From: Pseudodonghicola xiamenensis DSM 18339
GTDB lineage: Bacteria > Pseudomonadota > Alphaproteobacteria > Rhodobacterales > Rhodobacteraceae
DNA: 64,000 nucleotides
NCBI RefSeq assembly: GCF_000429365.1
Contig: NZ_AUBS01000003.1
Location: 39,522-103,521, forward strand
Direction: 5' to 3'
The notes beneath the pieces are model-generated. The model was not told where the DNA came from. It ran no database searches and saw only the letters and a list, made by a program, of their open reading frames with translations. Of the stretch, positions 8,832-17,531 are shown one piece after another; position 1 is the first letter of the stretch, and every line of letters begins with the position of its first letter. The position numbers were made by a program, and so were the translations under genes.

Positions 8832-9539
8832 CTATCTGGGCAAAATCCGCTTATCCGCCAGTTCCTCGTAATAGGGCAGCGCCGCCTCGGCCAGGGCGGC
8901 GGCCGGGCCGTTCAGCCCGGGCAATGGCCCCTCGGCACCGGCAAAACCTGTCGACCGGTGCACCGCCCCATACCAATGCGCTGCCCAGACGCCATCTTCG
9001 GCGCGTGGCCCAGCCGGCCAATGCAGCATGGCGGGATCGAAACCCAGGCCGATCTCGGCACAAAGCGCGCGCAGCATGCCTTCGGGATCTTCCCGGATAT
9101 CGGCGCTGTCGATCACCGGGCCGGGGAACCGTTGGAACAGCTCCACCTGCTGACGAAAGCCGATATCGTCCAGCGTCGGGTTCTCGCGCTTGGCCGCATA
9201 GCTCGCCACCACCCGGGCCGGATGCCGCAGAAGATGCACGTTCACACACCCCGCCGCCCAATCGAGCGGGAAACCTTCGATCATGTGAAGCGGCATGTGC
9301 TTCATGTAGAAATGCGGCTTTCCCCCAGGAATAGAGCCGATGCAGCGCGCCGCCACCTTGTCTGGATCGGTCTCATGCGCCGCCAGGATCTCGGCCAGCA
9401 TCGGGTGGTCGATCCCCGTCGTCGCCAGATAGGGGGCATAGAAGGGTTCATCCCAGATGGCGAAATCGGCGCGGTTGCCAAAGGCATACGTCATCGCGGT
9501 GGACAGGTTCCGCGGCCCGGACCACATGGCAATCCGCAT
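8832..9539 (-). CDS. Sulfotransferase-like P-loop protein
   Basis: A 235-residue cytoplasmic protein starting MRIAMWSGPRNLSTAM. The SGPRNLST loop occupies the place of the 5'-PAPS-binding loop in sulfotransferases, and LLRHPARVVASY corresponds to the 3'-phosphate-binding strand and helix. It belongs to the sulfotransferase-like family often encoded beside class IV aminotransferases; the acceptor is unknown. Its ATG shares one base with the stop of the upstream aminotransferase gene (TGATG), which implies translational coupling. ATG 9539 is preferred over the in-frame ATG three codons earlier because it fits this junction. Confidence 0.75.
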   Translation of the reverse strand: MRIAMWSGPRNLSTAMTYAFGNRADFAIWDEPFYAPYLATTGIDHPMLAEILAAHETDPDKVAARCIGSIPGGKPHFYMKHMPLHMIEGFPLDWAAGCVNVHLLRHPARVVASYAAKRENPTLDDIGFRQQVELFQRFPGPVIDSADIREDPEGMLRALCAEIGLGFDPAMLHWPAGPRAEDGVWAAHWYGAVHRSTGFAGAEGPLPGLNGPAAALAEAALPYYEELADKRILPR

Positions 9540-10447
9540 CAGGCACACTCCTTCTCGATCAATGCCTTGTAGAGCGCGCGAATGCGTTTGGTCATTGGCC
9601 CCATCTCTCCGCTGCCGATCTGGCGGCCGTCGATTGCCCCCACCGGTGTCTGGGCGCCGAAGGTGCCGGTCAGAAACGCCTCATCGGCGCCATAGGTATC
9701 AACCAGAGAGTAATTGCGTTCAAAGACCGGGATTCCATCGGCCTTGCAGACGTCGATCACCTTCTGGCGGGTGATGCCGTTCATGCAATAATCGCCGGTC
9801 GAAGTCCAAACTTCCCCCTTCCGCACGATGAAGAAGTTGCAGGCGTTGGTGGTGTTCACGAAACCATGCACGTCGAGCATCAAGGCCTCGTCCGCGCCAG
9901 CCTTTTCGGCGGCGATACAGGCGAGGATGCAGTTCAGCTTGGAATGCGAATTCAGCTTGGGATCCTGGCTCATCGGCAGGCCACGGATATGCGGCACGGT
10001 CGCCAGGCGGATCGGCCGCGGGATCGAGGGTTTGGAATGTTCCATGATGATCGTCACCGTCGGCCCCTGTTGCGACAGCGCCGGATGCTGGAAGGGGCGC
10101 GTCTTGATCCCCCGCGTGACCATGAAACGCGCATGGGCGTCAGAGGTCATGCCATTGGCCTTTTGTGTCTCGAACAAGGCATTCTTGACCCCATTGCGAT
10201 CCAGACCGATATCGAGGTCGATAGCCTTGGCGGCTTCGAACAGCCGGTCGAGGTGATCCTCGAGAAAGGCCCAGCAGCCGTCATAGAGCCTGAGCCCCTC
10301 CCACACCCCGTCCCCCATCATGAAGCCGCTGTCATAGACGCTGACCAGCGCCTCGGCCTTGGGAACGATGCGGCCGTTCAGATAGATCAGGATCATGTCG
10401 TTGCGCGCATCTTCCTGCGCCTGATGGGTGGTGATCTTGTCGGTCAT
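9539..10447 (-). CDS. Class IV (branched-chain/D-amino-acid type) PLP aminotransferase
   Basis: A 302-residue fold-type IV aminotransferase. The N-terminus carries YDSGFMMGDGVWEGLRLY, typical of the group. The PLP lysine lies in HSKLNCILACIAAEKAGADEAL, and the glycine/threonine phosphate-binding loop is LTGTFGAQTPVGAIDGR. The family includes branched-chain aminotransferase, D-alanine aminotransferase and aminodeoxychorismate lyase. The sequence alone does not choose between them, although the length and motif spacing fit an IlvE-like enzyme. The start is ATG 10447, after a GAAGGAGAG ribosome-binding site. It is co-transcribed with the sulfotransferase-like gene downstream. Confidence 0.82.
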   Translation of the reverse strand: MTDKITTHQAQEDARNDMILIYLNGRIVPKAEALVSVYDSGFMMGDGVWEGLRLYDGCWAFLEDHLDRLFEAAKAIDLDIGLDRNGVKNALFETQKANGMTSDAHARFMVTRGIKTRPFQHPALSQQGPTVTIIMEHSKPSIPRPIRLATVPHIRGLPMSQDPKLNSHSKLNCILACIAAEKAGADEALMLDVHGFVNTTNACNFFIVRKGEVWTSTGDYCMNGITRQKVIDVCKADGIPVFERNYSLVDTYGADEAFLTGTFGAQTPVGAIDGRQIGSGEMGPMTKRIRALYKALIEKECA

Positions 10448-10546
10448 CGCGAACTCTCCTTCCTCCAGGACGCTAGACCGCGACCAGCGTGCGCGAAACC
10501 GGTTTTTCATGATGTCGCGCAGAGGCGCAGGATCTGCGGACAGATC

Positions 10547-10600
10547 AACGCGCCCCGAGGGGCGCGTGCCTCCGGCGGGGATATTTGGAGCCAGAAAAAG
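10547..10600 (+). repeat. Dispersed hairpin repeat, copy 1
   Basis: The element opens with the palindrome CGCGCCCCGAGGGGCGCG, continues with the block TGCCTCCGGCGGGGATAT and ends AGCCAGAAAAA. The same three blocks in the same order occur in inverted orientation at 16900-16953. It is intergenic, upstream of the aminotransferase gene. The 285 bp gap 10448-10732 holds nothing else I can identify. Confidence 0.75.
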
Positions 10601-10732
10601 GGCACGGAAAAAACCCGGCGGCGGGGTAAACTTGGCTCACCTCCTCGTGACGATTGATTGCATCCCCTTGCGGGAACACGCCACAGGCGTCAGCCTAGCG
10701 CAGGACTTCCGCGAAAGAAGGAGGGAGACGAC

Positions 10733-10924
10733 ATGAAACGAATCGAACTGCTGAAAACTCTGGCACTGGTGTTCTTCATCGTGATCGGAGCCGTGGCCAG
10801 CCATGCCGCCAGCCATGACGCCGAGATCGCCCGTGCAGATCAGCCCTGTTCCCAAACCGTGATGTTCGTCACCGCCCGCCCCGACGCGCAAGCCTATACC
10901 CTGCCCCGCAGCCATCTGAGCTGA
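10733..10924 (+). CDS. Small exported or membrane-anchored protein, unknown
   Basis: A 63-residue ORF with a strong ribosome-binding site (AGAAGGAGGGAG about 6 bp before the ATG). Residues 1-8 are charged (MKRIELLK), residues 9-26 are hydrophobic (TLALVFFIVIGAVASHAA), and SHA-A could be a signal peptidase site. The remaining 35 residues contain one cysteine and no known motif. I recognise no family. The good ribosome-binding site and the signal-like N-terminus are the only arguments that it is real. Confidence 0.55.
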   Translation: MKRIELLKTLALVFFIVIGAVASHAASHDAEIARADQPCSQTVMFVTARPDAQAYTLPRSHLS

Positions 10925-10949
10925 CCCATCGTCGCGAAGCGCGGAAGGT

Positions 10950-11825
10950 TCAGCCCAATCGGCTTTCCTGCACGTCCCGAAGGTCCGGAATGACATCGGC
11001 GGTGCCGTGTCGGGTGACCATGATGGCCGCTGCCCGCATCGCCTGAGATATCGCCTGCGGCAACGCCATGCCGCGATCGAGCCCGGCCAGCACATATCCG
11101 GTAAAGGTATCCCCTGCCCCGGTGGTGTCGACCGGGGTGACCGGGATCGCCGGATAATCGCGGATTTCGCCCGTTCCAGTGTCGATATGTCGGGCGCCGC
11201 GGGCGCCCAGGGTCACGATCACATCCCGCACCCGCAGCGCCTCGGGTGCCTGACCAGTGGCTTGCTGCAATTGCTGCGCCTCGATTTCGTTCAGGATCAG
11301 GAGATCGAGGAAAGCCAGCACCGCCAGCACCGCCGTTGCCTCAAAAGGAGCGGCGGCATAGGCGACGCGCAACCCCAGATCGCGGCCGATCCGGGCCGCC
11401 ATCGCCTGAGCATTGGTTTCGTTCTGGATCAGGAGCGTATCGCCGGCCGCAGCCTCGGCCAGAGCGGCCTGGATCGCCGTTTCGGGAATGGCACGATTGG
11501 CGCCGGGCAGGATGACGATCTGGTTTTCTCCGGTCGGATCGACGAAAACCAGTGCCTGGCCGGTCGGCTCAGGCACCTGGACGATATGGCGGGTATCCAC
11601 GCCATATTCCATCAGCCGCCGGATCGACCAGCTGCCATCGGCCCCTACTGCACCGATATGTGCGACATGGGAACCGGCGCGGGCAGCGGCGACCGACATA
11701 TTCGCGCCCTTGCCGCCTAGGAACCTGTCAAAGCCCGTCGCCGCCAAAGTCTCCCCCGCCGCGGGAAAATGCGGCAGGGAATAGACCATATCGGCGTTGA
11801 TCGAGCCCAGGTTCCAGATCGCCAT
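10950..11825 (-). CDS. rbsK: Ribokinase (PfkB family sugar kinase)
   Basis: A 291-residue PfkB-family kinase, predicted to phosphorylate D-ribose at O5. The N-terminal signature is GGKGANMSVAAARAG, and the C-terminal anion hole with the catalytic base is DTTGAGDTFTGYV. The start is ATG 11825 (MAIWNLGSINADMVY), 4 bp after the maeB stop, so it is likely co-transcribed with maeB. No ribose transporter genes are nearby, so the substrate is assigned by family resemblance only. Confidence 0.82.
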   Translation of the reverse strand: MAIWNLGSINADMVYSLPHFPAAGETLAATGFDRFLGGKGANMSVAAARAGSHVAHIGAVGADGSWSIRRLMEYGVDTRHIVQVPEPTGQALVFVDPTGENQIVILPGANRAIPETAIQAALAEAAAGDTLLIQNETNAQAMAARIGRDLGLRVAYAAAPFEATAVLAVLAFLDLLILNEIEAQQLQQATGQAPEALRVRDVIVTLGARGARHIDTGTGEIRDYPAIPVTPVDTTGAGDTFTGYVLAGLDRGMALPQAISQAMRAAAIMVTRHGTADVIPDLRDVQESRLG

Positions 11826-11829
11826 TGGA

Positions 11830-14085
11830 TCAGCCGATGCCGCAGGCCGCAAGCACCGCCATGTTCAGGATGTCATTGGCAGTGGACACCGTCGAACAGA
11901 TCTGGATCGGCTTGTCGACACCGGTCAGGATCGGGCCGATCACCGTGGCGCCGGCCATTTCCTGCATCAGCTTGACCGAGATGCTCGCCGAATGCCGCGC
12001 CGGCACGATCAGGATGTTCGCAGGTCCGGTCAGACGCTGGAACGGATAGGCCTTTTGCACATTGGCGTTCAGGGCCACATCCACTGTCATCTCGCCCTCG
12101 TATTCGAAATCGACCCGGCGCTGGTCGAGCACGTCGGAGGCGAGATGCATCTTTTCGGCCCGTTCCGACACCGGATAGCCGAAGGTCGAGAACGACACGA
12201 AGGCAACCCGGGGATCGACCCCCATATGGCGGGCCACACCGGCGGCCCGGGTGGCGATATCGGCCAGATCCTCTTCGTCCGGCCATTCATGCACCAGGGT
12301 GTCCCCGATCAGGACAATACGGTTCTTGTGCAACACGGCGGTGATCCCGGCGGCACCATGGGCGGCATCGGCGTCGAACACATGATTGATGCGTTCCAGG
12401 ACATGGGCCGATTTCCGCGTCGCCCCCGACACCAGCGCATCGCCGTGTCCATGGGCCAGCATCAGCGCAGCGAAAACATGGCGGTCGCGCGCTGCCAGCC
12501 GGTGCACGTCCTTCTGGTCGAACCCCTTGCGCTGCAGCCGCTCGTAGAGAAAATCCTTATAGGCCTGCAGATGCGTGGTGTTCGCGGCGTTCACCACCTC
12601 GAGCTCGCGCACCGCATCGCCCAAGCCAGCGGCCTCGAGCTTGGCCTTCACATCGTCTGCGCGGCCAACTACCAGCGCCTTGCCGAAGCCCGAACGTTGA
12701 TAGGTGACAGCGGCACGCAACACCCGGGGATCGTCGCCCTCGGCAAAGATCATGCGCGATTGCGCCGCGCGGGCGCGGGTGTTCAGGCTGCGCAGGATGC
12801 TAGCCGTCGGATCCATCCGGGACTTCAGGCTCAGCTCATAGGCATCCATGTCGATGATCGGCCGCCGCGCAGCGCCGGTGTCCATCCCGGCCCGCGCCAC
12901 GGCAACCGGAATCCGATGGATCAGACGCGGATCGAAAGGCGTCGGGATGATGTAATCGCGGCCGAAACTCAGCGCCTTGCCATAGGCCAGCGCCACCTCG
13001 TCCGGCACATCCTCGCGCGCGAGTTCGGCCAGCGCATGGGCGCAGGCGATCTTCATCTCGTCATTGATGGCGCGCGCATGGATGTCGAGCGCACCGCGGA
13101 ACAGATAGGGAAAGCCCAGAACGTTGTTCACCTGGTTCGGATAATCGCTGCGCCCGGTGGCGACAATCGCGTCCATCCGCACCTCATGCGCCTCTTCCGG
13201 GGTGATCTCCGGATCCGGGTTGGCCATGGCGAAGATCACCGGATTGTCAGCCATCGAGGCGACCATCTCCTGGGTCACCGCCCCCTTGGCCGACACCCCA
13301 AGGAAGACATCGGCACCCACCATCGCCTCTTCCAGCGTCCGCAGTTCGGTCTTTGCCGCATGGGCAGACTTCCACTGGTTCATGCCTTCGGTACGGCCCT
13401 GATAGATCACGCCCTTGGTGTCGCACATGATGCAATTGTCATGCTGCGCCCCCATTCGCTTGAGCAGCTCAAGACAGGCGATCCCGGCGGCACCGGCGCC
13501 ATTGAGGACGATCTTAACATCCTCAATCTTCTTGCCGGAGATATGCAGCGCATTGATCAGACCCGCGGCACAGATCACCGCTGTCCCATGCTGATCGTCA
13601 TGGAAGACCGGGATATCCATCTCTTCCTTCAGACGCTGTTCGATGATGAAGCATTCCGGCGCCTTGATATCCTCGAGGTTGATACCGCCGAAGGTCGGGC
13701 CCATCAGCTTGACCGCGCGGATGATCTCTTCCGGGTCCTCTGTGTCGAGCTCGAGGTCAATGGCGTTGACGTCGGCGAAGCGCTTGAACAGCACTGCCTT
13801 GCCCTCCATCACCGGTTTCGAGGCCAGCGCGCCCAGATTGCCCAGGCCAAGAACTGCGGTACCGTTCGAGATCACCGCCACCAGGTTGCCCTTGTTGGTG
13901 TAATCATAAGCGGTTTCAGGGCTTTCCGCGATCGCCTCGCAGGGCACCGCCACTCCGGGAGAATAGGCCAGGCTCAAATCCCGCTGCGTCGTCATCGGCA
14001 CGGTCGCTCGGATCTCGAACTTGCCCGGGGTGGGCTCGAGATGGAAGGCAAGCGCCTCTTCTGCGGTGACTTTCGACTTGGCCAT
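11830..14085 (-). CDS. maeB: NADP-dependent malic enzyme, hybrid with phosphotransacetylase-like domain
   Basis: A 751-residue MaeB-type protein that oxidatively decarboxylates malate to pyruvate. Residues 1 to about 420 are the malic enzyme: SLAYSPGVAVPCEAI at the N-terminus, the metal and catalytic region DDQHGTAVICAAGLINAL, and the dinucleotide fold GAGAAGIACLELL. Residues about 430-750 are a phosphate acetyltransferase-like domain, which in this family regulates (acetyl-CoA inhibition) rather than catalyses. The start is ATG 14085 (MAKSKVTAEEALAFH). rbsK follows 4 bp downstream, and the gene diverges from mutS. Confidence 0.95.
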   Translation of the reverse strand: MAKSKVTAEEALAFHLEPTPGKFEIRATVPMTTQRDLSLAYSPGVAVPCEAIAESPETAYDYTNKGNLVAVISNGTAVLGLGNLGALASKPVMEGKAVLFKRFADVNAIDLELDTEDPEEIIRAVKLMGPTFGGINLEDIKAPECFIIEQRLKEEMDIPVFHDDQHGTAVICAAGLINALHISGKKIEDVKIVLNGAGAAGIACLELLKRMGAQHDNCIMCDTKGVIYQGRTEGMNQWKSAHAAKTELRTLEEAMVGADVFLGVSAKGAVTQEMVASMADNPVIFAMANPDPEITPEEAHEVRMDAIVATGRSDYPNQVNNVLGFPYLFRGALDIHARAINDEMKIACAHALAELAREDVPDEVALAYGKALSFGRDYIIPTPFDPRLIHRIPVAVARAGMDTGAARRPIIDMDAYELSLKSRMDPTASILRSLNTRARAAQSRMIFAEGDDPRVLRAAVTYQRSGFGKALVVGRADDVKAKLEAAGLGDAVRELEVVNAANTTHLQAYKDFLYERLQRKGFDQKDVHRLAARDRHVFAALMLAHGHGDALVSGATRKSAHVLERINHVFDADAAHGAAGITAVLHKNRIVLIGDTLVHEWPDEEDLADIATRAAGVARHMGVDPRVAFVSFSTFGYPVSERAEKMHLASDVLDQRRVDFEYEGEMTVDVALNANVQKAYPFQRLTGPANILIVPARHSASISVKLMQEMAGATVIGPILTGVDKPIQICSTVSTANDILNMAVLAACGIG

Positions 14086-14222
14086 TCTGACACTCTCCTC
14101 GGTAGGTCGGGCTCTCTTATCCCAGCGCAAAGGGCATCTCAACGGCAATGCGTTTTCGCCTTTCGCCGCCCCGGACGCATTTGTAAGGTCGCCCCCACTC
14201 GCAAACCAAGGGGGAAGTCACC

Positions 14223-16865
14223 TTGTCCACCGTCACGCCCATGATGGCACAATATCTCGAAATCAAGGAACAGCATGCCGATGCGTTGCTGTTCTATCGC
14301 ATGGGCGATTTCTACGAGATGTTCTTCGACGATGCCGTCGCGGCATCCGAGGCGCTGGATATCGCCCTGACCAAACGCGGCAAGCATGCGGGCGACAATA
14401 TCCCGATGTGCGGTGTGCCTGTCCATGCCGCCGAGGGCTACCTGCTGACCCTGATCCGCAAAGGGTTTCGCGTGGCTGTCTGCGAACAGATGGAAAGCCC
14501 GGCCGAGGCCAAGAAACGTGGCTCTAAGTCAGTGGTGCGGCGCGATGTGGTGCGGCTGGTCACTCCCGGCACGCTGACCGAGGATTCACTTCTCGAGGCG
14601 CGGCGGAACAATTTTCTTGCCGCCTATGCGGAAATTCGCGATCAGGCGGCGCTGGCTTGGGCCGATATCTCGACCGGCGATTTTCATGTGATGCCGATCA
14701 CCCCGGTGCGGCTGTCGCCCGAGCTGGCCCGCCTCGCCCCCTCGGAACTGATCCTGCCCGAAACCCTGGAACAGGAGAAACATGGCCTGGTTTCCGATCT
14801 GGGGATCTCGATGACGCCACTGGCCCGCGCCAGTTTCGACAGCACCGCCGCCGAAAAGCGTATCTGCAGCCTCTACAATGTCGGCACGACCGAAGCTTTC
14901 GGCACCTTCACCCGGGTCGAACTTTCGGCCATGGGCGCATTGATCGACTATCTGGAGATCACCCAGAAGGGCAAACTGCCGCTACTGCAAACGCCTGAAC
15001 GCGAGGCACAGGACCGGATCGTCCAGATCGACGCCGCAACCAGGCGCAACCTTGAGTTGACAAGAAGCCTGTCCGGTGGCCGCGCAGGCTCTCTCCTGTC
15101 GGTCATGGATCGCACCGTCACCCCGGGCGGCGGCCGGCTGCTGGAACAGCGCCTGTCCAGCCCCAGCCGCGATCTGGCCACCATCCATGCCCGGCAGGAA
15201 AGCGTCACACGCTTTGTCGATGACAATATGTTCGCAACCGATCTGCGCGACCGGCTCAGAAAAACCCCGGACATCGACCGTGCCCTGTCGCGCCTGTCGC
15301 TTGAACGCGGCGGACCGCGCGATCTGGCCGCAATCCGCAACGCCCTGGGTCAGGCCGCCGAGATCGCCGAGGCCTGCGGCACCTGCGACCTGCCCGATCA
15401 TCTGCGCGACGCCGCCGACACGCTGTCCGGCTTTGACGATCTTTCCGCTCTGCTAGAGACTGCTTTGATCGCCGAACCGCCACTTCTCGCCCGCGACGGC
15501 GGGTTTATCGCCGAAGGCTACGATCCCGAGCTGGACGAGGCCCGCACCCTGCGCGATCAAGGCCGGTCCGTCATTGCCGGCCTGCAAAAGAAATATGCCG
15601 AACACAGCGGCGTTCAGACCCTGAAGATCAAGCATAACAACGTCCTGGGCTATTTCATCGAAACCACCACCACTCACGCGACCAAGATGCTGGCCGCACC
15701 GCTGTCGGAAACCTATATCCACCGCCAGACCACTGCGAACCAGATCCGTTTCACCACCGTCGAACTGTCGGAACTGGAAACCCGCATTCTGAATGCCGGA
15801 AACCAGGCCCTGGAGATCGAAAAAAGGCTCTATCAAAGACTTTCCGACGCTGTTCTGGCCCAAGCCCCGCAGCTCAATGCCGCCGCCCGCGGCCTGGCCG
15901 AACTTGATCTCGCCACCAGTCTCGCCGATCTGGCCCGCGCCGAAAGCTGGACCCCACCGCGGATCGACAATTCCCGTGCATTCGATATCAAGGGCGGTCG
16001 CCACCCGGTGGTGGAACAGGCTCTGCGTCAACAGAGTCAGGGCAGTTTTGTCGCCAACGATTGCGATCTCAGTGCCGACGTCGATGCCGCAATCTGGTTG
16101 CTCACCGGCCCCAACATGGCCGGTAAATCAACCTTCCTGCGGCAAAACGCATTGATCGCATTGCTGGCGCAGATCGGCAGCTATGTGCCGGCGAACGCCG
16201 CCCATATCGGTCTGGTCAGCCAGATCTTCAGCCGCGTCGGCGCCTCCGACGATCTGGCCCGGGGCCGCTCGACCTTCATGGTCGAAATGGTCGAAACCGC
16301 AGCCATCCTCAACCAGGCCGACGACCGCGCCCTGGTGATCCTGGATGAAATCGGCCGCGGCACCGCCACCTATGACGGGCTGTCCATCGCCTGGGCGACT
16401 CTCGAGCATCTGCACGACGTCAATAGCTGCCGCGCTCTCTTTGCCACCCATTACCACGAGCTGACCCAGCTCGCCGGCAAGCTCAGCGGCGTCGAAAATG
16501 CAACCGTCGCCGTCCGCGAATGGGAAGGCGAGGTGATCTTCCTGCACGAGGTTACCAAAGGCGCCGCTGACCGGTCCTATGGGGTTCAGGTGGCGCAACT
16601 CGCGGGGCTTCCCCCTTCGGTCGTCGCCCGCGCGCGCACCGTGCTCGATGCGCTGGAAAAGGGAGATCGCGAAGGGGCCGCAAAGCCCAAGGCGCTGATC
16701 GACGATCTGCCGCTCTTCGCCGCCGCCCCACCACCGCCGACGCCCGCGCCGGTTGCTCAGGTCTCTGCCGTCGAAGAGATGCTGCAAACCATCCGGCCGG
16801 ACGACCTCTCCCCGCGCGAAGCGCTCGATTTGCTCTATCGGCTCAAGCAAACCGCCGAAGGTTGA
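14223..16865 (+). CDS. mutS: DNA mismatch repair ATPase MutS
   Basis: An 880-residue mismatch-recognition protein. The mismatch-reading motif [11 protein letters not shown] is at about residues 24-34. The Walker A is [10 protein letters not shown] at about 633-642, followed by a signature ending [17 protein letters not shown], Walker [14 protein letters not shown] and the ATHYHEL loop. The C-terminus carries a short helical tail with [19 protein letters not shown]. The start codon is probably TTG at 14223, placed about 7 bp after GGGGGAAG; this keeps the residues [10 protein letters not shown] that match other MutS proteins, whereas the ATG at 14241 would trim them. It is convergent with grpE. 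Confidence 0.95.
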   Translation: MSTVTPMMAQYLEIKEQHADALLFYRMGDFYEMFFDDAVAASEALDIALTKRGKHAGDNIPMCGVPVHAAEGYLLTLIRKGFRVAVCEQMESPAEAKKRGSKSVVRRDVVRLVTPGTLTEDSLLEARRNNFLAAYAEIRDQAALAWADISTGDFHVMPITPVRLSPELARLAPSELILPETLEQEKHGLVSDLGISMTPLARASFDSTAAEKRICSLYNVGTTEAFGTFTRVELSAMGALIDYLEITQKGKLPLLQTPEREAQDRIVQIDAATRRNLELTRSLSGGRAGSLLSVMDRTVTPGGGRLLEQRLSSPSRDLATIHARQESVTRFVDDNMFATDLRDRLRKTPDIDRALSRLSLERGGPRDLAAIRNALGQAAEIAEACGTCDLPDHLRDAADTLSGFDDLSALLETALIAEPPLLARDGGFIAEGYDPELDEARTLRDQGRSVIAGLQKKYAEHSGVQTLKIKHNNVLGYFIETTTTHATKMLAAPLSETYIHRQTTANQIRFTTVELSELETRILNAGNQALEIEKRLYQRLSDAVLAQAPQLNAAARGLAELDLATSLADLARAESWTPPRIDNSRAFDIKGGRHPVVEQALRQQSQGSFVANDCDLSADVDAAIWLLTGPNMAGKSTFLRQNALIALLAQIGSYVPANAAHIGLVSQIFSRVGASDDLARGRSTFMVEMVETAAILNQADDRALVILDEIGRGTATYDGLSIAWATLEHLHDVNSCRALFATHYHELTQLAGKLSGVENATVAVREWEGEVIFLHEVTKGAADRSYGVQVAQLAGLPPSVVARARTVLDALEKGDREGAAKPKALIDDLPLFAAAPPPPTPAPVAQVSAVEEMLQTIRPDDLSPREALDLLYRLKQTAEG

Positions 16866-16872
16866 CAAAAAA

Positions 16873-16890
16873 GGCGCCCTGATGGGCGCC
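16873..16890. terminator. Hairpin in the mutS/grpE convergent gap
   Basis: Seven-base stem GGCGCCC / GGGCGCC with a TGAT loop, 8 bp after the mutS stop; the T-rich run comes only after 8 further bases. It probably helps to end mutS transcription. Its core is the inverse complement of the hairpin in the repeat at 16932-16952. Confidence 0.55.
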
Positions 16891-16899
16891 TATCCTATC

Positions 16900-16953
16900 T
16901 TTTTCTGGCTTTATATATCCCCGCCGGAGGCACGCGCCCCATCAGGGCGCGTT
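16900..16953 (-). repeat. Dispersed hairpin repeat, copy 2
   Basis: Read on the minus strand, this has the same arrangement as 10547-10600: a GC palindrome (ACGCGCCC / GGGCGCGT with a 5-base loop), then TGCCTCCGGCGGGGATAT, then AGCCAGAAAAA. Only the palindrome loop and four bases after GATAT differ. It occupies most of the mutS-grpE gap. Confidence 0.75.
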
Positions 16954-16958
16954 CGACC

Positions 16959-17522
16959 TCAGGCCCCGGGGTTCGACGACACGCCAACCTGCGCCGGGCG
17001 CAACAGCCGATCGTGCAGCAAAAACCCTTCAGCCGCCACCTGGATGATATCCCCGGCCTTGGTACCAGGAACCGGCGCTTCGAACATCGCCTGATGCAGC
17101 TGCGGATCAAACTTGTCCCCGACCTGAGGCGCGACGAGCTGAATTCCATGCTTGCTGAAGACATTCAGCAGTTCGCGCATGGTCAGTTCGATCCCCTCGA
17201 TCAGCGCCGCAGCACCTTCACGCTGCTCATCGCTCGCCGCTTCCAGGGCGCGCTTCATGTTGTCATAGACCGGCAGCATATCCCGGGCCAGCTTCGACCC
17301 GCCGTATTGCTCCCCCTCGCGGCGCTGCTTGTCTGCCCGTTTGCGGGCGTTTTCGGCATCTGCCAAGGCGCGCATGAATTTGTCGCGGAACGAATCCCGC
17401 TCCGCCCGCAGGGCATCGATCTCGGCAAGATCGGCGTCGATCTCGGCCATTTCCTCGGAAAGCTCCTCCGCCTCGGCGGCTTCGATGTCGTCCAGAAAAT
17501 CGTCGTTCTTGGGCTCTGCCAT
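16959..17522 (-). CDS. grpE: GrpE nucleotide-exchange factor of DnaK
   Basis: A 187-residue co-chaperone that releases ADP from DnaK. The N-terminal 50 residues are a highly acidic coiled coil, followed by the long helix FRDKFMRALADAENARKRA and the family signature VYDNMKRALEAA. The beta-domain segment VGDKFDPQLHQAMFEAP, near residues 132-148, is diagnostic. It lies 9 bp downstream of hrcA and is surely co-transcribed. dnaK and dnaJ are not in the window. Confidence 0.95.
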   Translation of the reverse strand: MAEPKNDDFLDDIEAAEAEELSEEMAEIDADLAEIDALRAERDSFRDKFMRALADAENARKRADKQRREGEQYGGSKLARDMLPVYDNMKRALEAASDEQREGAAALIEGIELTMRELLNVFSKHGIQLVAPQVGDKFDPQLHQAMFEAPVPGTKAGDIIQVAAEGFLLHDRLLRPAQVGVSSNPGA

Positions 17523-17531
17523 ATTTCACCT

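Noticed and set aside
11797..14244. 815-codon open frame on the plus strand opposite maeB
   Set aside because: It mirrors the maeB gene, has the His/Arg-rich composition of GC-rich antisense frames and shows no domain; maeB has all family motifs.
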